From NCBI RefSeq assembly GCF_023913755.1, contig NZ_JAMXBJ010000042.1:1-64000 (forward strand): DNA of 64,000 nt, read 5' to 3'. Below the pieces are notes generated by a model, which had not been told where the DNA came from, did not search any database, and saw nothing but the letters and a program-made list of their open reading frames with translations. Position numbers and translations under genes: made by a program. Numbering within the stretch: the first letter of the stretch is position 1; every line of letters starts with the position of its first letter. Positions 26,036-35,838 of this stretch are shown here, piece by piece. The stretch comes from Pseudarthrobacter cellobiosi. GTDB lineage: Bacteria; Actinomycetota; Actinomycetes; Actinomycetales; Micrococcaceae.

Positions 26036-26713
26036 ATGGACATCGAGGTACTGCGCCGAGCACCCCTATTTGCCACGCTCGACGACGAAGCATTCCGCCT
26101 GCTGACGGACGAGCTTACCGAGGTGGACCTCTCCCGCGGTGCATCGGTATTCCGCGAGGGCGACCAGGGCGACCAGCTCTACTTCATCGTCTCCGGCAAG
26201 GTGAAGCTGGGCCGCACCTCCCCCGATGGCAGGGAGTCCCTGCTCGCCATCCTGGGCCCGGGTGAACTGTTCGGCGAAATGGCACTCTTTGACCCCAGCC
26301 CCCGCACGGCCACGGCAACGGCCGTCTCTGAAACCCGCCTGGCTGGCCTGAAGAACGAAAGCCTCAACGCCCTGCTGCGGACGCGCCCGGAGGTTTCGGC
26401 TCAGCTGCTGCAGGCCCTGGCCCGCCGCCTGCGCCGCACCAACGATTCACTCTCGGACCTGGTGTTCTCCGACGTTCCCGGCCGCGTGGCCAAGGCCCTG
26501 CTCGACCTGGCCGACCGCTTCGGCCGCCCGGCAACGGACGGCGTCCTGGTAGCCCACGAGCTCACCCAGGAAGAACTGGCCCAGCTGGTAGGCGCCTCCC
26601 GCGAGACGGTCAACAAGGCCCTGGCAGAGTTCGTCCAGCGCGGCTGGCTCCGCCTCGAAGCCCGTGCCGTAGTGATCCTGGACATGCAGCGCCTCCGCCA
26701 GCGCTCCCGGTAG
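26036..26713 (+). CDS. Crp/Fnr-family regulator (CRP/GlxR-like)
   Basis: 225-aa cAMP-responsive regulator. The cyclic-nucleotide pocket has GELFGEMALFDPSPRTATATA (Arg for the phosphate, near residue 90), and the C-terminal winged helix has LTQEELAQLVGASRETVNKALAEFVQRGWL (residues about 175-205). The closest known relatives by gene order are Crp of M. tuberculosis (Rv3676) and GlxR of corynebacteria, global regulators of carbon metabolism. RBS CAGGAG is 6 nt before the ATG. Monocistronic; palindromic repeats follow it. CRP-like sites before acs and the YegP-like gene are candidate targets. Confidence 0.93.
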   Translation: MDIEVLRRAPLFATLDDEAFRLLTDELTEVDLSRGASVFREGDQGDQLYFIVSGKVKLGRTSPDGRESLLAILGPGELFGEMALFDPSPRTATATAVSETRLAGLKNESLNALLRTRPEVSAQLLQALARRLRRTNDSLSDLVFSDVPGRVAKALLDLADRFGRPATDGVLVAHELTQEELAQLVGASRETVNKALAEFVQRGWLRLEARAVVILDMQRLRQRSR

Positions 26714-26727
26714 TCCCAATTGCGTCC

Positions 26728-26861
26728 GGCCCGAGGCCGGCATCCTCCGCGTGCTGCTCCTTCGTCGCTTTGACGCACGCTTCCGGATGCCGGACCTCGG
26801 GCCTTTCGCGTTTGAGGTGAGAGAGCGTTGCCCAAAAACCCGCAGGAAGTGAGAGAGCGTT
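26728..26861. repeat. inverted repeat followed by two direct repeats, intergenic
   Basis: A GGCCCGAGGCCGGCATCC arm (26728-26745 region) is matched by a near-perfect inverted arm around 26795-26813 (one extra base), enclosing about 50 bp with a second inverted element (CGTGC...GCACG). Directly after it GTGAGAGAGCGTT occurs twice (26817-26829 and 26849-26861), 32 bp apart. The structure looks like a dispersed intergenic repeat unit rather than a simple terminator. Confidence 0.6.
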
Positions 26862-26906
26862 CGAGCGGGACAGCGGTCTTTCGCGTAGGAGCGCATCGCG
26901 GACAGG

Positions 26907-27818
26907 CTAGCGCTCGCGCTGGGGGTCTCCGGCTACGGTTTTGGCGGCCTCGACTTCGAGCATGAGCGTGCCCTCTTCGTCGACGAGCCGGGCCTGATAC
27001 ACGTGGGGTTTGCGTTTGTAGCTGAGGTACGCGATGCAGCCGTTCGCTGCGGCCATCTTCTCGAGCATGATCTCCGAGCCTGGCACCAGGAGCTGGCCAA
27101 GGGTGAGGCCCACGGTGTTCTCCTGGCCCACTTCGTCGCCCAGGGCAGTGGTGCTGCGCGCGGCGATGGCCTTGGTGGCGCACACCCATCGTCCCCAGAC
27201 GCCCTTGGTCTCCAGCAGGCTGGGCTGCTGGTTCATGGGGACCGTGGCGGCGAAATAGCGGGTGTCGAAGCGGCGGTGCGCGAAGTCCGGGCTGCGCCAG
27301 TTGACGAGCGGCTTCAGCAGGTCGGTCCGTAGCGAGAGTCCCCGCTTGGCGAGGAGCTCCGTGAAGGTCTTCTCCTGGTCGGCAACGGCCACGCGGGCCC
27401 GCATCCAGTCCTGCGTTGACGTGTTTTCCACGGTGGTGGACATGTCCGTCCCGGCCAGGAGTACGCCGGCTTCCTCAAAGAGTTCGCGGATGGCGCCCAC
27501 CACGTGGCGGCGCGCCAGCCCGACGTCGTCCGTCCCCATCTGCTCGGCCCAATGCTGGGGTGAGGGGCCCAGCCAGCCGACGGCGTCGTCGTCGGACGCC
27601 TCCAGGGAACCTCCGGGGAAGGCGAGGACGCCCAGCGGCGAGGAGCCGGGCCGGTAGCCCAGCCACGTCTCCAGGCCGGTGGGCGAGTCCCGCAGAAGCA
27701 CCACGGACGATGCGTAGCGGGCGGCACGCGGGGTCCGCTCGCCGTGTTCGAGCCAGCTTTGGGCAGCCCCTTCAAGATCCGGAGGAAGGGCAAACAAGCG
27801 TCGGGCGAGCTGAGGCAA
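26907..27818 (-). CDS. Nudix hydrolase, NUDT19-like
   Basis: 303-aa Nudix-family protein with a long insertion in the Nudix region: VLAFPGGSLEASDDDAVGWLG is separated by about 30 residues from RHVVGAIRELFEEAGVLL, which carries the REx2EEx metal-binding core. This layout resembles NUDT19/RP2-type acyl-CoA diphosphatases. The substrate is not certain. The start is probably TTG at 27818; no ATG or GTG is available between the upstream stop and the conserved region, and no clear RBS is present. It follows ridA on the same strand by 17 bp, an arrangement also seen near crp and ridA in other actinobacteria. Confidence 0.82.
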   Translation of the reverse strand: MPQLARRLFALPPDLEGAAQSWLEHGERTPRAARYASSVVLLRDSPTGLETWLGYRPGSSPLGVLAFPGGSLEASDDDAVGWLGPSPQHWAEQMGTDDVGLARRHVVGAIRELFEEAGVLLAGTDMSTTVENTSTQDWMRARVAVADQEKTFTELLAKRGLSLRTDLLKPLVNWRSPDFAHRRFDTRYFAATVPMNQQPSLLETKGVWGRWVCATKAIAARSTTALGDEVGQENTVGLTLGQLLVPGSEIMLEKMAAANGCIAYLSYKRKPHVYQARLVDEEGTLMLEVEAAKTVAGDPQRER

Positions 27819-27835
27819 TTGAGTGAACCGGGTCC

Positions 27836-28393
27836 TTAGCTGAATTCAGCGATCAGTTCGACCTCGACGGGAGAGTCGAGCGGAAGGACCGACACGCCGA
27901 CGGCGGAGCGGGCGTGCCGGCCTGCGTCACCAAAGACCTGGCCGAGGAGCTCGGACGCGCCGTTGATGACGCCCGGCTGTCCCGTAAAGGCCGGATCGGA
28001 GGACACAAAGCCCACCACCTTGACGATGCGGGTGATGCGGTCCAGATCGCCGATGACGCTCTTGATGGCCGCCAGCGCGTTGATGGCGCAGACAGCGGCG
28101 TAGGCCTTGGCGTCCTCCGGGGACACTGTGGGCTCGTCGGAAGCGCCCTCTGTGCCGGTGGAGACCTTGCCGGTTGCTTCGAGTTTGCCGTTAATAAAGG
28201 GCAGCTGGCCGGAGGTGTAAACATGGCTGCCGGTGATGACGGCCGGCACGTAGGCGGCGACGGGCGCGGCCACCTCGGGGAGGGTCAGTCCCAGCTCGGC
28301 GAGGCGCTGCTCGACGGCGGAAACCGGCGCTGAAGCAGACGCGTTTTCCGGCGCGGATACAGGGCCGGACGTAGTCTCTGCGGGGATGCTCAT
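27836..28393 (-). CDS. RidA-family enamine/imine deaminase
   Basis: 185 aa. A 30-residue low-complexity N-terminal tail precedes the RidA (YjgF/YER057c/UK114) fold with GSHVYTSGQLPFINGKL, DAKAYAAVCAINALAAIKSVIGDLDRITRIVKVVGFV and HARSAVGVSVLPLDSPVEVELIAEF. The Arg in HARSAVG corresponds to the conserved substrate-binding arginine. The start at 28393 has GGGAGA about 10 nt upstream; the frame extends further upstream but overlaps the DUF4177 gene there. The neighbours (DUF4177 upstream, Nudix downstream) match the mycobacterial Rv3678c surroundings. Confidence 0.88.
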   Translation of the reverse strand: MSIPAETTSGPVSAPENASASAPVSAVEQRLAELGLTLPEVAAPVAAYVPAVITGSHVYTSGQLPFINGKLEATGKVSTGTEGASDEPTVSPEDAKAYAAVCAINALAAIKSVIGDLDRITRIVKVVGFVSSDPAFTGQPGVINGASELLGQVFGDAGRHARSAVGVSVLPLDSPVEVELIAEFS

Positions 28394-28395
28394 CG

Positions 28396-28551
28396 CTACT
28401 GCTTCTCCCTCTTGAGGTAGGCAACCAGGCCGTTGCCGTCCGGTCCAGTGATTACCTGGACGAGCTCCCAGCCGTCCTCTCCCCACTGGTCCAGGATCTG
28501 CTTGGTAGCGTGAATAATGAGCGGAATCGTCGCGTACTCCCATTTGGTCAT
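28396..28551 (-). CDS. DUF4177 small protein
   Basis: 51-aa protein read directly from the sequence: MTKWEYATIPLIIHATKQIL, then DQWGEDGWELVQVITGPDGN, then GLVAYLKREKQ. This is a complete DUF4177 protein, a conserved actinobacterial family of unknown function found next to ridA. It ends 2 bp before the ridA start, so the two are surely co-transcribed. It is easily missed by length filters. The divergent PBP gene starts 38 bp away. Confidence 0.9.
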   Translation of the reverse strand: MTKWEYATIPLIIHATKQILDQWGEDGWELVQVITGPDGNGLVAYLKREKQ

Positions 28552-28588
28552 GAGCTAAAGACTAGTCCTTGCCGGTAAAGTGGAAAAC

Positions 28589-30856
28589 ATGGTGACTCGT
28601 AAGAACCCCATTTTCGACACGGCCACTACCCTCGGAAAGATATTTGGTTTCCTCGGTGTGAGCGCGATTTGTGGTGTCCTGGTGGCGGGCCTGCTGGTTC
28701 CGGCTGCGGCCGTTTCCGGCAGCGCGGCAAGCGGTTCCATAGAGTTCTTCGATACCCTCCCGGCAGAGCTGCAGGTGGACCCGCCCAGCCAGTCCACCCG
28801 GATCCTCGCCGCGGACGGCAGCCTGATCGCGAACCTCTACGAGGAAAACCGGACCAAGGTTGCCCTCGACCAGATCTCGCCGTTCGTGAAGGAAGCCATC
28901 ATCGCTGTCGAGGACAGCCGGTTCTACGAGCATGGCGGTGTGGACACCACCGGCATCCTCCGCGCCATGGTCAGCACAGCCCGTGGCAACAAACAGGGTG
29001 CCTCCACCATCACCCAGCAGTACGTGAACAACGTGCTCAACTCCAACCTCGCTGCCGAGGGAAACACTGAGGACATCAAGCTCAACGGTGTCAACAAGGG
29101 CGTGGGAGACAAGCTTCGCGAAATGAAGCTCGCGATCGCCCTGGAGAAGGAATTCTCCAAGGAACAGATCCTCGAGGGTTACCTCAACATCGTCTTCTTC
29201 AACCGCGACGCCTACGGCATCGAGGCCGCGTCCAAATTCTTCTTCAGCACCACCGCCAAGGATCTGACCCTCCCGCAGGCAGCACTCCTGGCTGGCCTCG
29301 TGAACAGCCCGTCAGCGTTTGACCCCATCACCAACCCGGAGAACGCCAAACAGCGCCGGGACCTGGTGCTGGGCCTCATGCTGGACCAGGGAAAGATCAC
29401 CCAGGTCGATCACGACGCCGCCGTGGCCACCCCGGTGGAACCGAAGATCACAGAGTCACGCCAGGGCTGCGCATACGCCACCACGGCACCCTATTTCTGC
29501 AACTACGTGCTTCACCTGCTGCTGAACAACCCGGCCTACGGTGCGGACGCAAAAGAGCGCGAGCAGAAGATCTTCCGCGGCGGCCTGACCATCACCACCA
29601 CGCTGGACGTCAACGCCCAAAACGTTGCCCAGGCCGAGTCTGATGCAGCCGCCGGCGTCAATCCGGACAACTGGGGTGCGTCCATCGTCTCCGTGCAGCC
29701 CAACACCGGCAAGATCCTGAACATGGCGCAGAACACGTCGTTCCTGCCCACCGAAGGCAAGTTCAACCAGACGCAGAACTTCAACGTGGACAAGCTGGAC
29801 AAGGACGGCAACGACCTCAACGGCCTGGGTGGATTCCAGCCCGGCTCCACCATGAAGCCCTTCACGTTCGCCCAATGGCTGAACGAGGGCAAGTCCATGA
29901 ACACCAACATCAACGCCTCCGTGCGCAAGTACCCGCAGAACTTCCCCTGGAAGAACACCTGCCCGGACCCCACCGTGGGCTGGTACGACGCCAGGATTCC
30001 CGGCAGCTTTGACCTGCAGAACTCCGACGACGGCTATTACCGGAACATGACGATCCTGTACGGCCTGCAGAACTCGATCAACACGGCCACCTTCGCCTCG
30101 GCGGCACAGGTTGACCTCTGCGGTATCCAGAAGATCGTGGATGCGGTCGGAATCCACGGTGGCCTGCCCTCGGCTGAAGATCCCAACCCGAAGGTCAAGA
30201 TGACCACTTTGGCCAACCTGATCGGTTCCACGCAGACCGCCCCGCTGTCCATGGCCTCCGCATTTGCCACGTTCGCCAATGACGGCAAGTACTGCGAGCC
30301 CATCGCTATCACCTCTGTCACGGACCAGACCGGCGCGCAGCTCCCGGCACAGGCCACGAGCTGCCGGGATGCCGTCAAACCGGAGGTCGCCCGGGGCGTT
30401 GCGTATGCCTTGCAGAAGGTCCTGGATGAGGGTTCCGGATCCCTCATCCAGCCGCGACTCTCCACGAAGACCAACTTCCCGGTGGCTGCCAAGACTGGCA
30501 CCAACGACACCAACGGCTCCACTTGGGTGGTTGGTTTCACCACCGGCGTGGCCACCGCCGCATGGTTCGGTGACCCGCTGGGTGACCAGAGCCGTGAGGG
30601 CCGTAACCTCACGGTCAATGGAAAGTTCTACAAGGCGATCGACGGTTACATGATCGCCGGTCCCATGTTCTCCAAGTACATGGCCCAGGTCGCTCCGGCG
30701 TACGGCACCAACCCGTTCACGGCCCCGCCCACCAACATGGTGAGCGGAACGCCTGCCCGGACTACGCCGTCAACGCAGGCCACCGCGCCGGCCACGGCAC
30801 CGGCCACCCCGCCGGCCGCGGACCCCGCACCGGGCAACAGCGACAAGAAGAACTAG
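28589..30856 (+). CDS. bifunctional class A penicillin-binding protein
   Basis: 755-aa peptidoglycan synthase with one N-terminal membrane helix (IFGFLGVSAICGVLVAGLLVPAA). The glycosyltransferase domain has EDSRFYEHGGVD and KQGASTITQQYVNN. The transpeptidase domain has PGSTMKPF (active-site Ser near residue 422), SINTAT and KTGTND. A 40-residue Ala/Pro/Thr-rich tail ends it; no PASTA repeats are seen, unlike mycobacterial PonA2 at the equivalent locus. TAAAGT lies 7 nt before the ATG at 28589 without a Shine-Dalgarno, which suggests a leaderless mRNA; a GTG at 28580 is the alternative start. Confidence 0.93.
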   Translation: MVTRKNPIFDTATTLGKIFGFLGVSAICGVLVAGLLVPAAAVSGSAASGSIEFFDTLPAELQVDPPSQSTRILAADGSLIANLYEENRTKVALDQISPFVKEAIIAVEDSRFYEHGGVDTTGILRAMVSTARGNKQGASTITQQYVNNVLNSNLAAEGNTEDIKLNGVNKGVGDKLREMKLAIALEKEFSKEQILEGYLNIVFFNRDAYGIEAASKFFFSTTAKDLTLPQAALLAGLVNSPSAFDPITNPENAKQRRDLVLGLMLDQGKITQVDHDAAVATPVEPKITESRQGCAYATTAPYFCNYVLHLLLNNPAYGADAKEREQKIFRGGLTITTTLDVNAQNVAQAESDAAAGVNPDNWGASIVSVQPNTGKILNMAQNTSFLPTEGKFNQTQNFNVDKLDKDGNDLNGLGGFQPGSTMKPFTFAQWLNEGKSMNTNINASVRKYPQNFPWKNTCPDPTVGWYDARIPGSFDLQNSDDGYYRNMTILYGLQNSINTATFASAAQVDLCGIQKIVDAVGIHGGLPSAEDPNPKVKMTTLANLIGSTQTAPLSMASAFATFANDGKYCEPIAITSVTDQTGAQLPAQATSCRDAVKPEVARGVAYALQKVLDEGSGSLIQPRLSTKTNFPVAAKTGTNDTNGSTWVVGFTTGVATAAWFGDPLGDQSREGRNLTVNGKFYKAIDGYMIAGPMFSKYMAQVAPAYGTNPFTAPPTNMVSGTPARTTPSTQATAPATAPATPPAADPAPGNSDKKN

Positions 30857-30862
30857 CCTCCC

Positions 30863-31810
30863 ATGGCAGTCAGCCCAGCATTGGCCAGCCGCGTCCGGAA
30901 CATCGGGCGCGGCTTTGCCGTCACCGCCGGCGCGGGCACCGCAGCGGGTCTCGCCGCCTTCGGATACGGGCTGTGGGAGAAGAACCAGTTTGTCCTGCGC
31001 GAGGAGGCACTGCCCATCCTGCCCGCAGGGCACGCGCCCTTCCGCGTCCTGCACCTGAGCGACATCCACTTCGTCCCGGGCCAGGACACCAAGGCGCGTT
31101 GGCTTGAGTCGCTGGCGTCGCTGGAACCTGACCTGGTGGTCAATACCGGGGACAACCTCAGCCACGTCAAGGCAGTGGAGCCCCTGCTTAAGGCACTGCG
31201 CCCGCTACTGGAGTTTCCCGGCGTATTCGTCCCGGGGTCCAACGACTACTACGGCCCGAGCTTCAAAAACCCCGCGTCCTACCTGCTGGGACCGTCCAAG
31301 ACCAAGCCCAAACAAACCGAATTGGACTGGCCGCGGCTGCGGTCCGGCTTCGGCATGGGCGGCTGGGTGGACCTCACCAACCGGCACCAATCGGTGGTGC
31401 TGAAGGGCATCCGTTTCGACTTCTCCGGCGTGGACGATCCGCACTTGGGCCGGGAGCGCTACGCGGGCTGGCCCCGCGGCACCCGAGACCAGGACAAGAA
31501 CGCGCACCTCCGGGTTGCGGTCATCCACGCCCCGTACCAGCGGGTCCTGGACCACTTCACGCAGGACGGCGCGGACCTGCTGCTGGCGGGCCACACCCAT
31601 GGCGGCCAGCTCTGCATCCCCGGCTACGGCGCCCTGGTGTCCAACTGCGACCTCCCCACGTGGCGGGCCAAGGGACTCAACAACTGGGAAAGCAACGGAC
31701 GTACGACGCCGGTCAACGTCTCAGGCGGCATCGGCACTTCCCGGTTCGCTCCCATCCGTATCGCCTGCAAACCCGAGGCTGTCCTGCTGACGCTGACCTC
31801 CCCCGAATAG
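30863..31810 (+). CDS. membrane-associated metallophosphoesterase
   Basis: 315-aa calcineurin-like phosphoesterase. An N-terminal hydrophobic stretch (GFAVTAGAGTAAGLAAFGYGLW) may anchor it. Metal-binding motifs appear in order: LHLSDIHF, VVNTGDNLSH, GSNDYYGP (the GNHD position), VIHAPYQR and LLAGHTHGGQLCIP. The substrate is unknown. It starts 6 bp after the PBP stop, so it belongs to the PBP transcription unit; the same pair exists in M. tuberculosis (ponA2, Rv3683), suggesting an envelope role. Confidence 0.88.
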   Translation: MAVSPALASRVRNIGRGFAVTAGAGTAAGLAAFGYGLWEKNQFVLREEALPILPAGHAPFRVLHLSDIHFVPGQDTKARWLESLASLEPDLVVNTGDNLSHVKAVEPLLKALRPLLEFPGVFVPGSNDYYGPSFKNPASYLLGPSKTKPKQTELDWPRLRSGFGMGGWVDLTNRHQSVVLKGIRFDFSGVDDPHLGRERYAGWPRGTRDQDKNAHLRVAVIHAPYQRVLDHFTQDGADLLLAGHTHGGQLCIPGYGALVSNCDLPTWRAKGLNNWESNGRTTPVNVSGGIGTSRFAPIRIACKPEAVLLTLTSPE

Positions 31811-31879
31811 CCCCGTTGCCCTATCACTTACAGCTCCTAACCAAGGGCGTTGGCGACCGTACGTGATAGAGCAACGGGG
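31811..31879 (+). terminator. long inverted repeat after the phosphoesterase gene
   Basis: Arms beginning CCCCGTTGC and ending GCAACGGGG (31811-31827 and 31863-31879) pair over 17 positions with a single C-A mismatch, around a 35-nt loop. It starts at the stop codon of the phosphoesterase gene. The sequence from 31880 to 31964 carries the exporter promoter region with a small dyad GTAGTT-N9-AACTAC (31917-31937). Confidence 0.6.
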
Positions 31880-31964
31880 ATGTGGACGTGTGAACCTTCT
31901 CACGCCATGGCATAGGGTAGTTGCTAAGGGAAACTACATTCGATTTAGAGCTTGAGAAGCGGGC

Positions 31965-33773
31965 ATGGCCAAGCAGACCTCATTTTTCAGATCCATCAGC
32001 CGTCTTTACCCTCACGTGAGGCCGATCATCCCCCGGCTGGTGATGGGACTCCTCTGCGCACTCCTGGCCAGCGTCGTGGCGCTGACCATCCCGCAGGTGC
32101 TGCGGGTCCTCGTCAATGAGTCCCTCAAACCCGGTGGCGCGTCGGACGCCGTCTGGACTGCCGCCGTCGTCATCCTGGTCCTGGGCATCGCCGAGGCGGG
32201 ACTCGTGGCGCTCCGCCGGCAGTTTGTGATCAACCCGGCCACCACCGTGGAAACCCAGATGAGGGTCTCGCTCTACGGGCACCTGCAGGACCTGACGGTG
32301 TCCTTCCACGACCGCTGGGGCTCCGGCCAGCTGCTGTCGCGTGCCATGACGGACCTGAACTTCCTGCGCCGCTGGATGGCGTTCGGTGCCATCATGCTGG
32401 TGGTCACCACACTCACGGTGGTCATCGGCATTGTGGTCATGTTCTCCATGAGCTGGCAGCTGGCCGTGATCTTCCTGGCCGCCGCGGTGCCCATCATGGC
32501 CTACGGGTTCCGGTTCCGGACGCGTTTCAGCAAGGTGGCGCGGCGTAGCCAGGACCAGGCAGGCGACCTCGCCACCACTGTGGAGGAATCCGTCCACGGC
32601 ATCCGCGTCCTAAAGGCCTTCGGCCGCAGCCGCGAGGCCCTGGAGAACTTCAACGAACAGGCCGAGGAACTCCGCCAGACCGAGATCATGAAGGCGAAGC
32701 ACCAGGCCACCTTCACCATGGTGGTCACGCTGCTGCCGGAACTCGCGCTCGGCGCCGGGCTGGTGGTGGGCGTGATGCTCTGCGCCAGCGGCCAGCTGAG
32801 CATCGGCGCCCTGGTGGCCTTCTTCGCCACCGCCGCCGTCATCGCAACGCCGGTGGAATTCTCCGGCATGCTGCTGGCCATGGCACTCACCGCCAAGTCC
32901 GCCGTCGACCGCCACTTCGAGGTCATGGATTCGGTCAACACCATCACCAGTCCCCCGGAGCCCCGCACCCCATCGCAGCTGAAGGGCGCCCTCAGCTTCA
33001 AGAACGCCACATTCGCGTTCGAGGACGCACCGGACAAGCCCATCCTCAAGAACATCAACCTGGACGTCCGGCCGGGCGAAACCATGGCACTGGTGGGCAT
33101 CACCGGCAGCGGCAAGAGCGCGCTGATCCAGCTGGTCCCGCGCCTGTACGACGTCACAGACGGCTCCATCACCATCGACGGCGTGGACCTGCGCGAGTTC
33201 GACGTCGACGGGCTGCGTCGGGTAGTGGGCGTCGCGTTCGAAGACACCACGCTGTTCTCCAGTTCGGTCCGCGACAACGTGCTTCTCGGGGCGCCGGACC
33301 GGACCGAGGAAGCCCTGGACGAAGCCCTGGATGTGGCGCAGGCGCACTTCGCGTACTCGCTGCCGGAAGGCGTGGATACGCTCATCGGCGAGGAGGGCCT
33401 GAGCCTTTCCGGCGGGCAGCGGCAGCGGATTGCCCTGGCCCGGGCCATCGCCGCGCGGCCCCGGGTCCTGGTGCTGGACGATCCGCTCTCGGCCCTGGAC
33501 GTGCACACCGAGGAGCTCGTGGAAACCCGGCTCCGCGCGGTCCTGAAGGACACCACCACGCTGATCGTCGCGCACCGTCCATCCACCGTGGCGCTGGCCG
33601 ACCGGGTGGCATTGCTCGAGGACGGCCGGATCGCCGCCGTCGGAACCCACACGGAACTGCTGGCGCACAACCCCCATTACCGCTATGTCATCGCCAGCCT
33701 GGACCAGGAACCACGGGACCTGGATTCGGAACTGTCGGAGCTTGAGGACGAGTCAGAGGACAGCATCCGATGA
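31965..33773 (+). CDS. ABC exporter half-transporter with degenerate ATP site
   Basis: 602 aa: a type IV exporter membrane domain (six helices, residues about 20-310) and an ATPase domain. Walker A is GITGSGKSA near residue 377, the signature LSLSGGQ is canonical, and Walker B ends [11 protein letters not shown], with Asp in place of the catalytic Glu. The Q-loop glutamine is replaced by Glu ([10 protein letters not shown]). These are the changes found in the non-catalytic site of heterodimeric exporters such as BmrC/BmrD or TM287/288. Its stop overlaps the partner gene (ATGA). The substrate is unknown; multidrug or lipid export are typical. Confidence 0.92.
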   Translation: MAKQTSFFRSISRLYPHVRPIIPRLVMGLLCALLASVVALTIPQVLRVLVNESLKPGGASDAVWTAAVVILVLGIAEAGLVALRRQFVINPATTVETQMRVSLYGHLQDLTVSFHDRWGSGQLLSRAMTDLNFLRRWMAFGAIMLVVTTLTVVIGIVVMFSMSWQLAVIFLAAAVPIMAYGFRFRTRFSKVARRSQDQAGDLATTVEESVHGIRVLKAFGRSREALENFNEQAEELRQTEIMKAKHQATFTMVVTLLPELALGAGLVVGVMLCASGQLSIGALVAFFATAAVIATPVEFSGMLLAMALTAKSAVDRHFEVMDSVNTITSPPEPRTPSQLKGALSFKNATFAFEDAPDKPILKNINLDVRPGETMALVGITGSGKSALIQLVPRLYDVTDGSITIDGVDLREFDVDGLRRVVGVAFEDTTLFSSSVRDNVLLGAPDRTEEALDEALDVAQAHFAYSLPEGVDTLIGEEGLSLSGGQRQRIALARAIAARPRVLVLDDPLSALDVHTEELVETRLRAVLKDTTTLIVAHRPSTVALADRVALLEDGRIAAVGTHTELLAHNPHYRYVIASLDQEPRDLDSELSELEDESEDSIR

Positions 33774-35668
33774 GTAGCGTAACCTTCGGCACCGCCAACG
33801 AGGACAACACCCACCTCAGCAAGACGGACAGTAAAACCGTACGACGGCGGTCGCTCGCCCTTTTGGCAACCCTGATCCGTCCCGTGCGGCTCAGGTTCTG
33901 GCTGACCATCGCCACCGTGGTCCTGTCCCAGGCCGCGCGCGTAGCCGGGCCTGCACTGATCGCGTTCGGCATCGACCACGCGCTCCCGTCGTTGCAGGCG
34001 GGCGACAACCTCCCGCTGGTGTTCACGGGCGTCGCCTACCTGCTCGCAGCAATCGCGACGGCGGGACTCACCGCCCTCTACGTCACCTCCACCGCGCGGC
34101 TCAGCCAGGCGATGCTGCTGGACTTGCGTGTCCGGGTCTTCCGGCACACGCAGCGCCTGAGCCTGGAATTCCACGAAAAGTACACGTCCGGCCGGATCAT
34201 CGCCCGGCAGACCTCGGACCTGGAGGCGCTGCGGGAACTCCTCGACTCCGGTGTCAGCTCTTTGGCCTCGGGCCTGCTGTTTATGGTCTTCACTGCTGTG
34301 ACGGTGTTTGCATTGGACTGGCGCAGCGGGCTGATCGTGCTGGCCGCCGGCTTCCCGATGTACTTCCTGTCGCGCTGGTACCAGAAGCACTCCCAGATCG
34401 TGTTCCGCGAATCCCGGGTGGTGTCCGCCCGGCTGATTGTGCACTTTGTGGAGACGATGACCGGGATCCGCGCCGTGAAGGCCTTCCGCAAGGAAACTGA
34501 AAACGCCGAGACGTACGGCCAGCTGTCCGAGGACTACCGGCTGGTCACTGTGCGCTCCATCAACCTCAACGGCGTTTTCCAGCCCGGCCTGGTGCTGATC
34601 GGCAACGTCTGCGTGGCCGTGGTGCTCCTGTTCGGCGGGTTCCGTGTCCTGGGCGGGGATCTTGCCGTGGGCGTGCTGCTGGCACTGATCCTTTCCACCA
34701 AACGCTTTTTCCAGCCGGTGGACCAGATGGCCATGTTCTACAACTCCTTCCAGAGTGCCCAGGCGGCCCTGGAGAAGGTGTCCGGCCTGCTGGAGGAGGT
34801 TCCGACGGTCCGCCCGCCCAAGAACGCTGTGGCGCTCCGCGATGCCCGGGGCACCATCGACTTCAAGGGTGTGGAGTTCCGCTACGGCGACGGCCCTGTG
34901 GTCATCCCCACCATGGACCTGCACATCCCCGCCGGCCAGACCGTGGCCCTCGTTGGGCAGACCGGCGCCGGGAAATCCACGCTGGCCAAGCTGATCGCCC
35001 GCTTCTACGACGTCTCCTCAGGCTCCCTGACCTTGGACGGAGTGGACCTGCGCAGCCTCACCACCACGGACCTGCGCCGGAACATCGTGATGGTCACCCA
35101 GGAGGCGTTCCTGTTCAGCGGCTCCGTGGCGGACAACATCGCGCTGGGCCGGCCGGAGGCTTCCCGTGATGAGATCGAGGATGCTGCCCGGGCCGTGGGC
35201 GCCCACGAGTTCATTACCGAACTCCCTGAAGGCTATGACACCGATGTCAACAAGCGCGGCGGCCGGGTTTCCTCCGGGCAACGGCAGCTGATCAGCTTCG
35301 CCCGGGCGTTCCTGGCCCGGCCGGCGGTGCTGATCCTGGACGAGGCCACCTCGTCGCTGGACATCCCCTCGGAGCGGCTCGTCCAGAGCGGGCTGGCGCG
35401 CCTTCTGCGGGCAACGTCCGACGCCGGCAGCCCGGCAGGTGCCCAGGGCTCGTCTGGTGCGAGGTCTGCGACCGAGGGCTCAGCTGCTGCGGGCGGCGGC
35501 CGGACGGCGCTGATCATCGCGCACCGCCTCTCCACCGTTGAAACTGCCGACCGCGTCCTGGTGGTCCACGACGGCCGCGTGGTCGAGGACGGCACCCCTG
35601 CAGAACTCATCGGCGGCGGCGGACGCTTCGCAGATCTCCATGGCGCCTGGAAGGACTCCCTGGTCTAG
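33770..35668 (+). CDS. ABC exporter half-transporter, catalytic partner
   Basis: 632 aa: membrane domain followed by an ATPase domain with Walker [11 protein letters not shown] (near residue 394), Q-loop MVTQEAFLF, Walker [12 protein letters not shown] with catalytic Glu, and H-loop [10 protein letters not shown]. The signature is VSSGQ instead of LSGGQ. Together with the first subunit this predicts one competent site (this Walker A/B with LSGGQ of the partner) and one degenerate site. About 30 residues rich in Ala, Gly and Ser (residues about 547-577) are inserted between the D-loop and the H-loop. No obvious terminator follows before tRNA-Pro. Confidence 0.92.
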   Translation: MSSVTFGTANEDNTHLSKTDSKTVRRRSLALLATLIRPVRLRFWLTIATVVLSQAARVAGPALIAFGIDHALPSLQAGDNLPLVFTGVAYLLAAIATAGLTALYVTSTARLSQAMLLDLRVRVFRHTQRLSLEFHEKYTSGRIIARQTSDLEALRELLDSGVSSLASGLLFMVFTAVTVFALDWRSGLIVLAAGFPMYFLSRWYQKHSQIVFRESRVVSARLIVHFVETMTGIRAVKAFRKETENAETYGQLSEDYRLVTVRSINLNGVFQPGLVLIGNVCVAVVLLFGGFRVLGGDLAVGVLLALILSTKRFFQPVDQMAMFYNSFQSAQAALEKVSGLLEEVPTVRPPKNAVALRDARGTIDFKGVEFRYGDGPVVIPTMDLHIPAGQTVALVGQTGAGKSTLAKLIARFYDVSSGSLTLDGVDLRSLTTTDLRRNIVMVTQEAFLFSGSVADNIALGRPEASRDEIEDAARAVGAHEFITELPEGYDTDVNKRGGRVSSGQRQLISFARAFLARPAVLILDEATSSLDIPSERLVQSGLARLLRATSDAGSPAGAQGSSGARSATEGSAAAGGGRTALIIAHRLSTVETADRVLVVHDGRVVEDGTPAELIGGGGRFADLHGAWKDSLV

Positions 35669-35838
35669 GGATCTGGTTGCGTACGGCAGCTGGGTTTCCC
35701 CGGCTTTGAGCAGCGACGCCAGCCTGTTACGGCGGGACACTCGGCACACCTGGGCAAACCTGGGGGAACCCAGCGGCCGCCGATTTCGCATCCGGGCCCG
35801 GCGTCGGCTATTCTTGTAAAGTTGCTTTTGCAGCGGAT

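Noticed and set aside
26401-27189. 262-codon minus-strand frame across the crp 3' end
   Set aside because: Overlaps the certain crp gene and the repeat region; Arg/Ser-rich shadow without features.
31917-31937. GTAGTT-N9-AACTAC dyad before the ABC exporter as a drug-responsive operator
   Set aside because: No regulator gene is adjacent and the arms are short; mentioned only as context.
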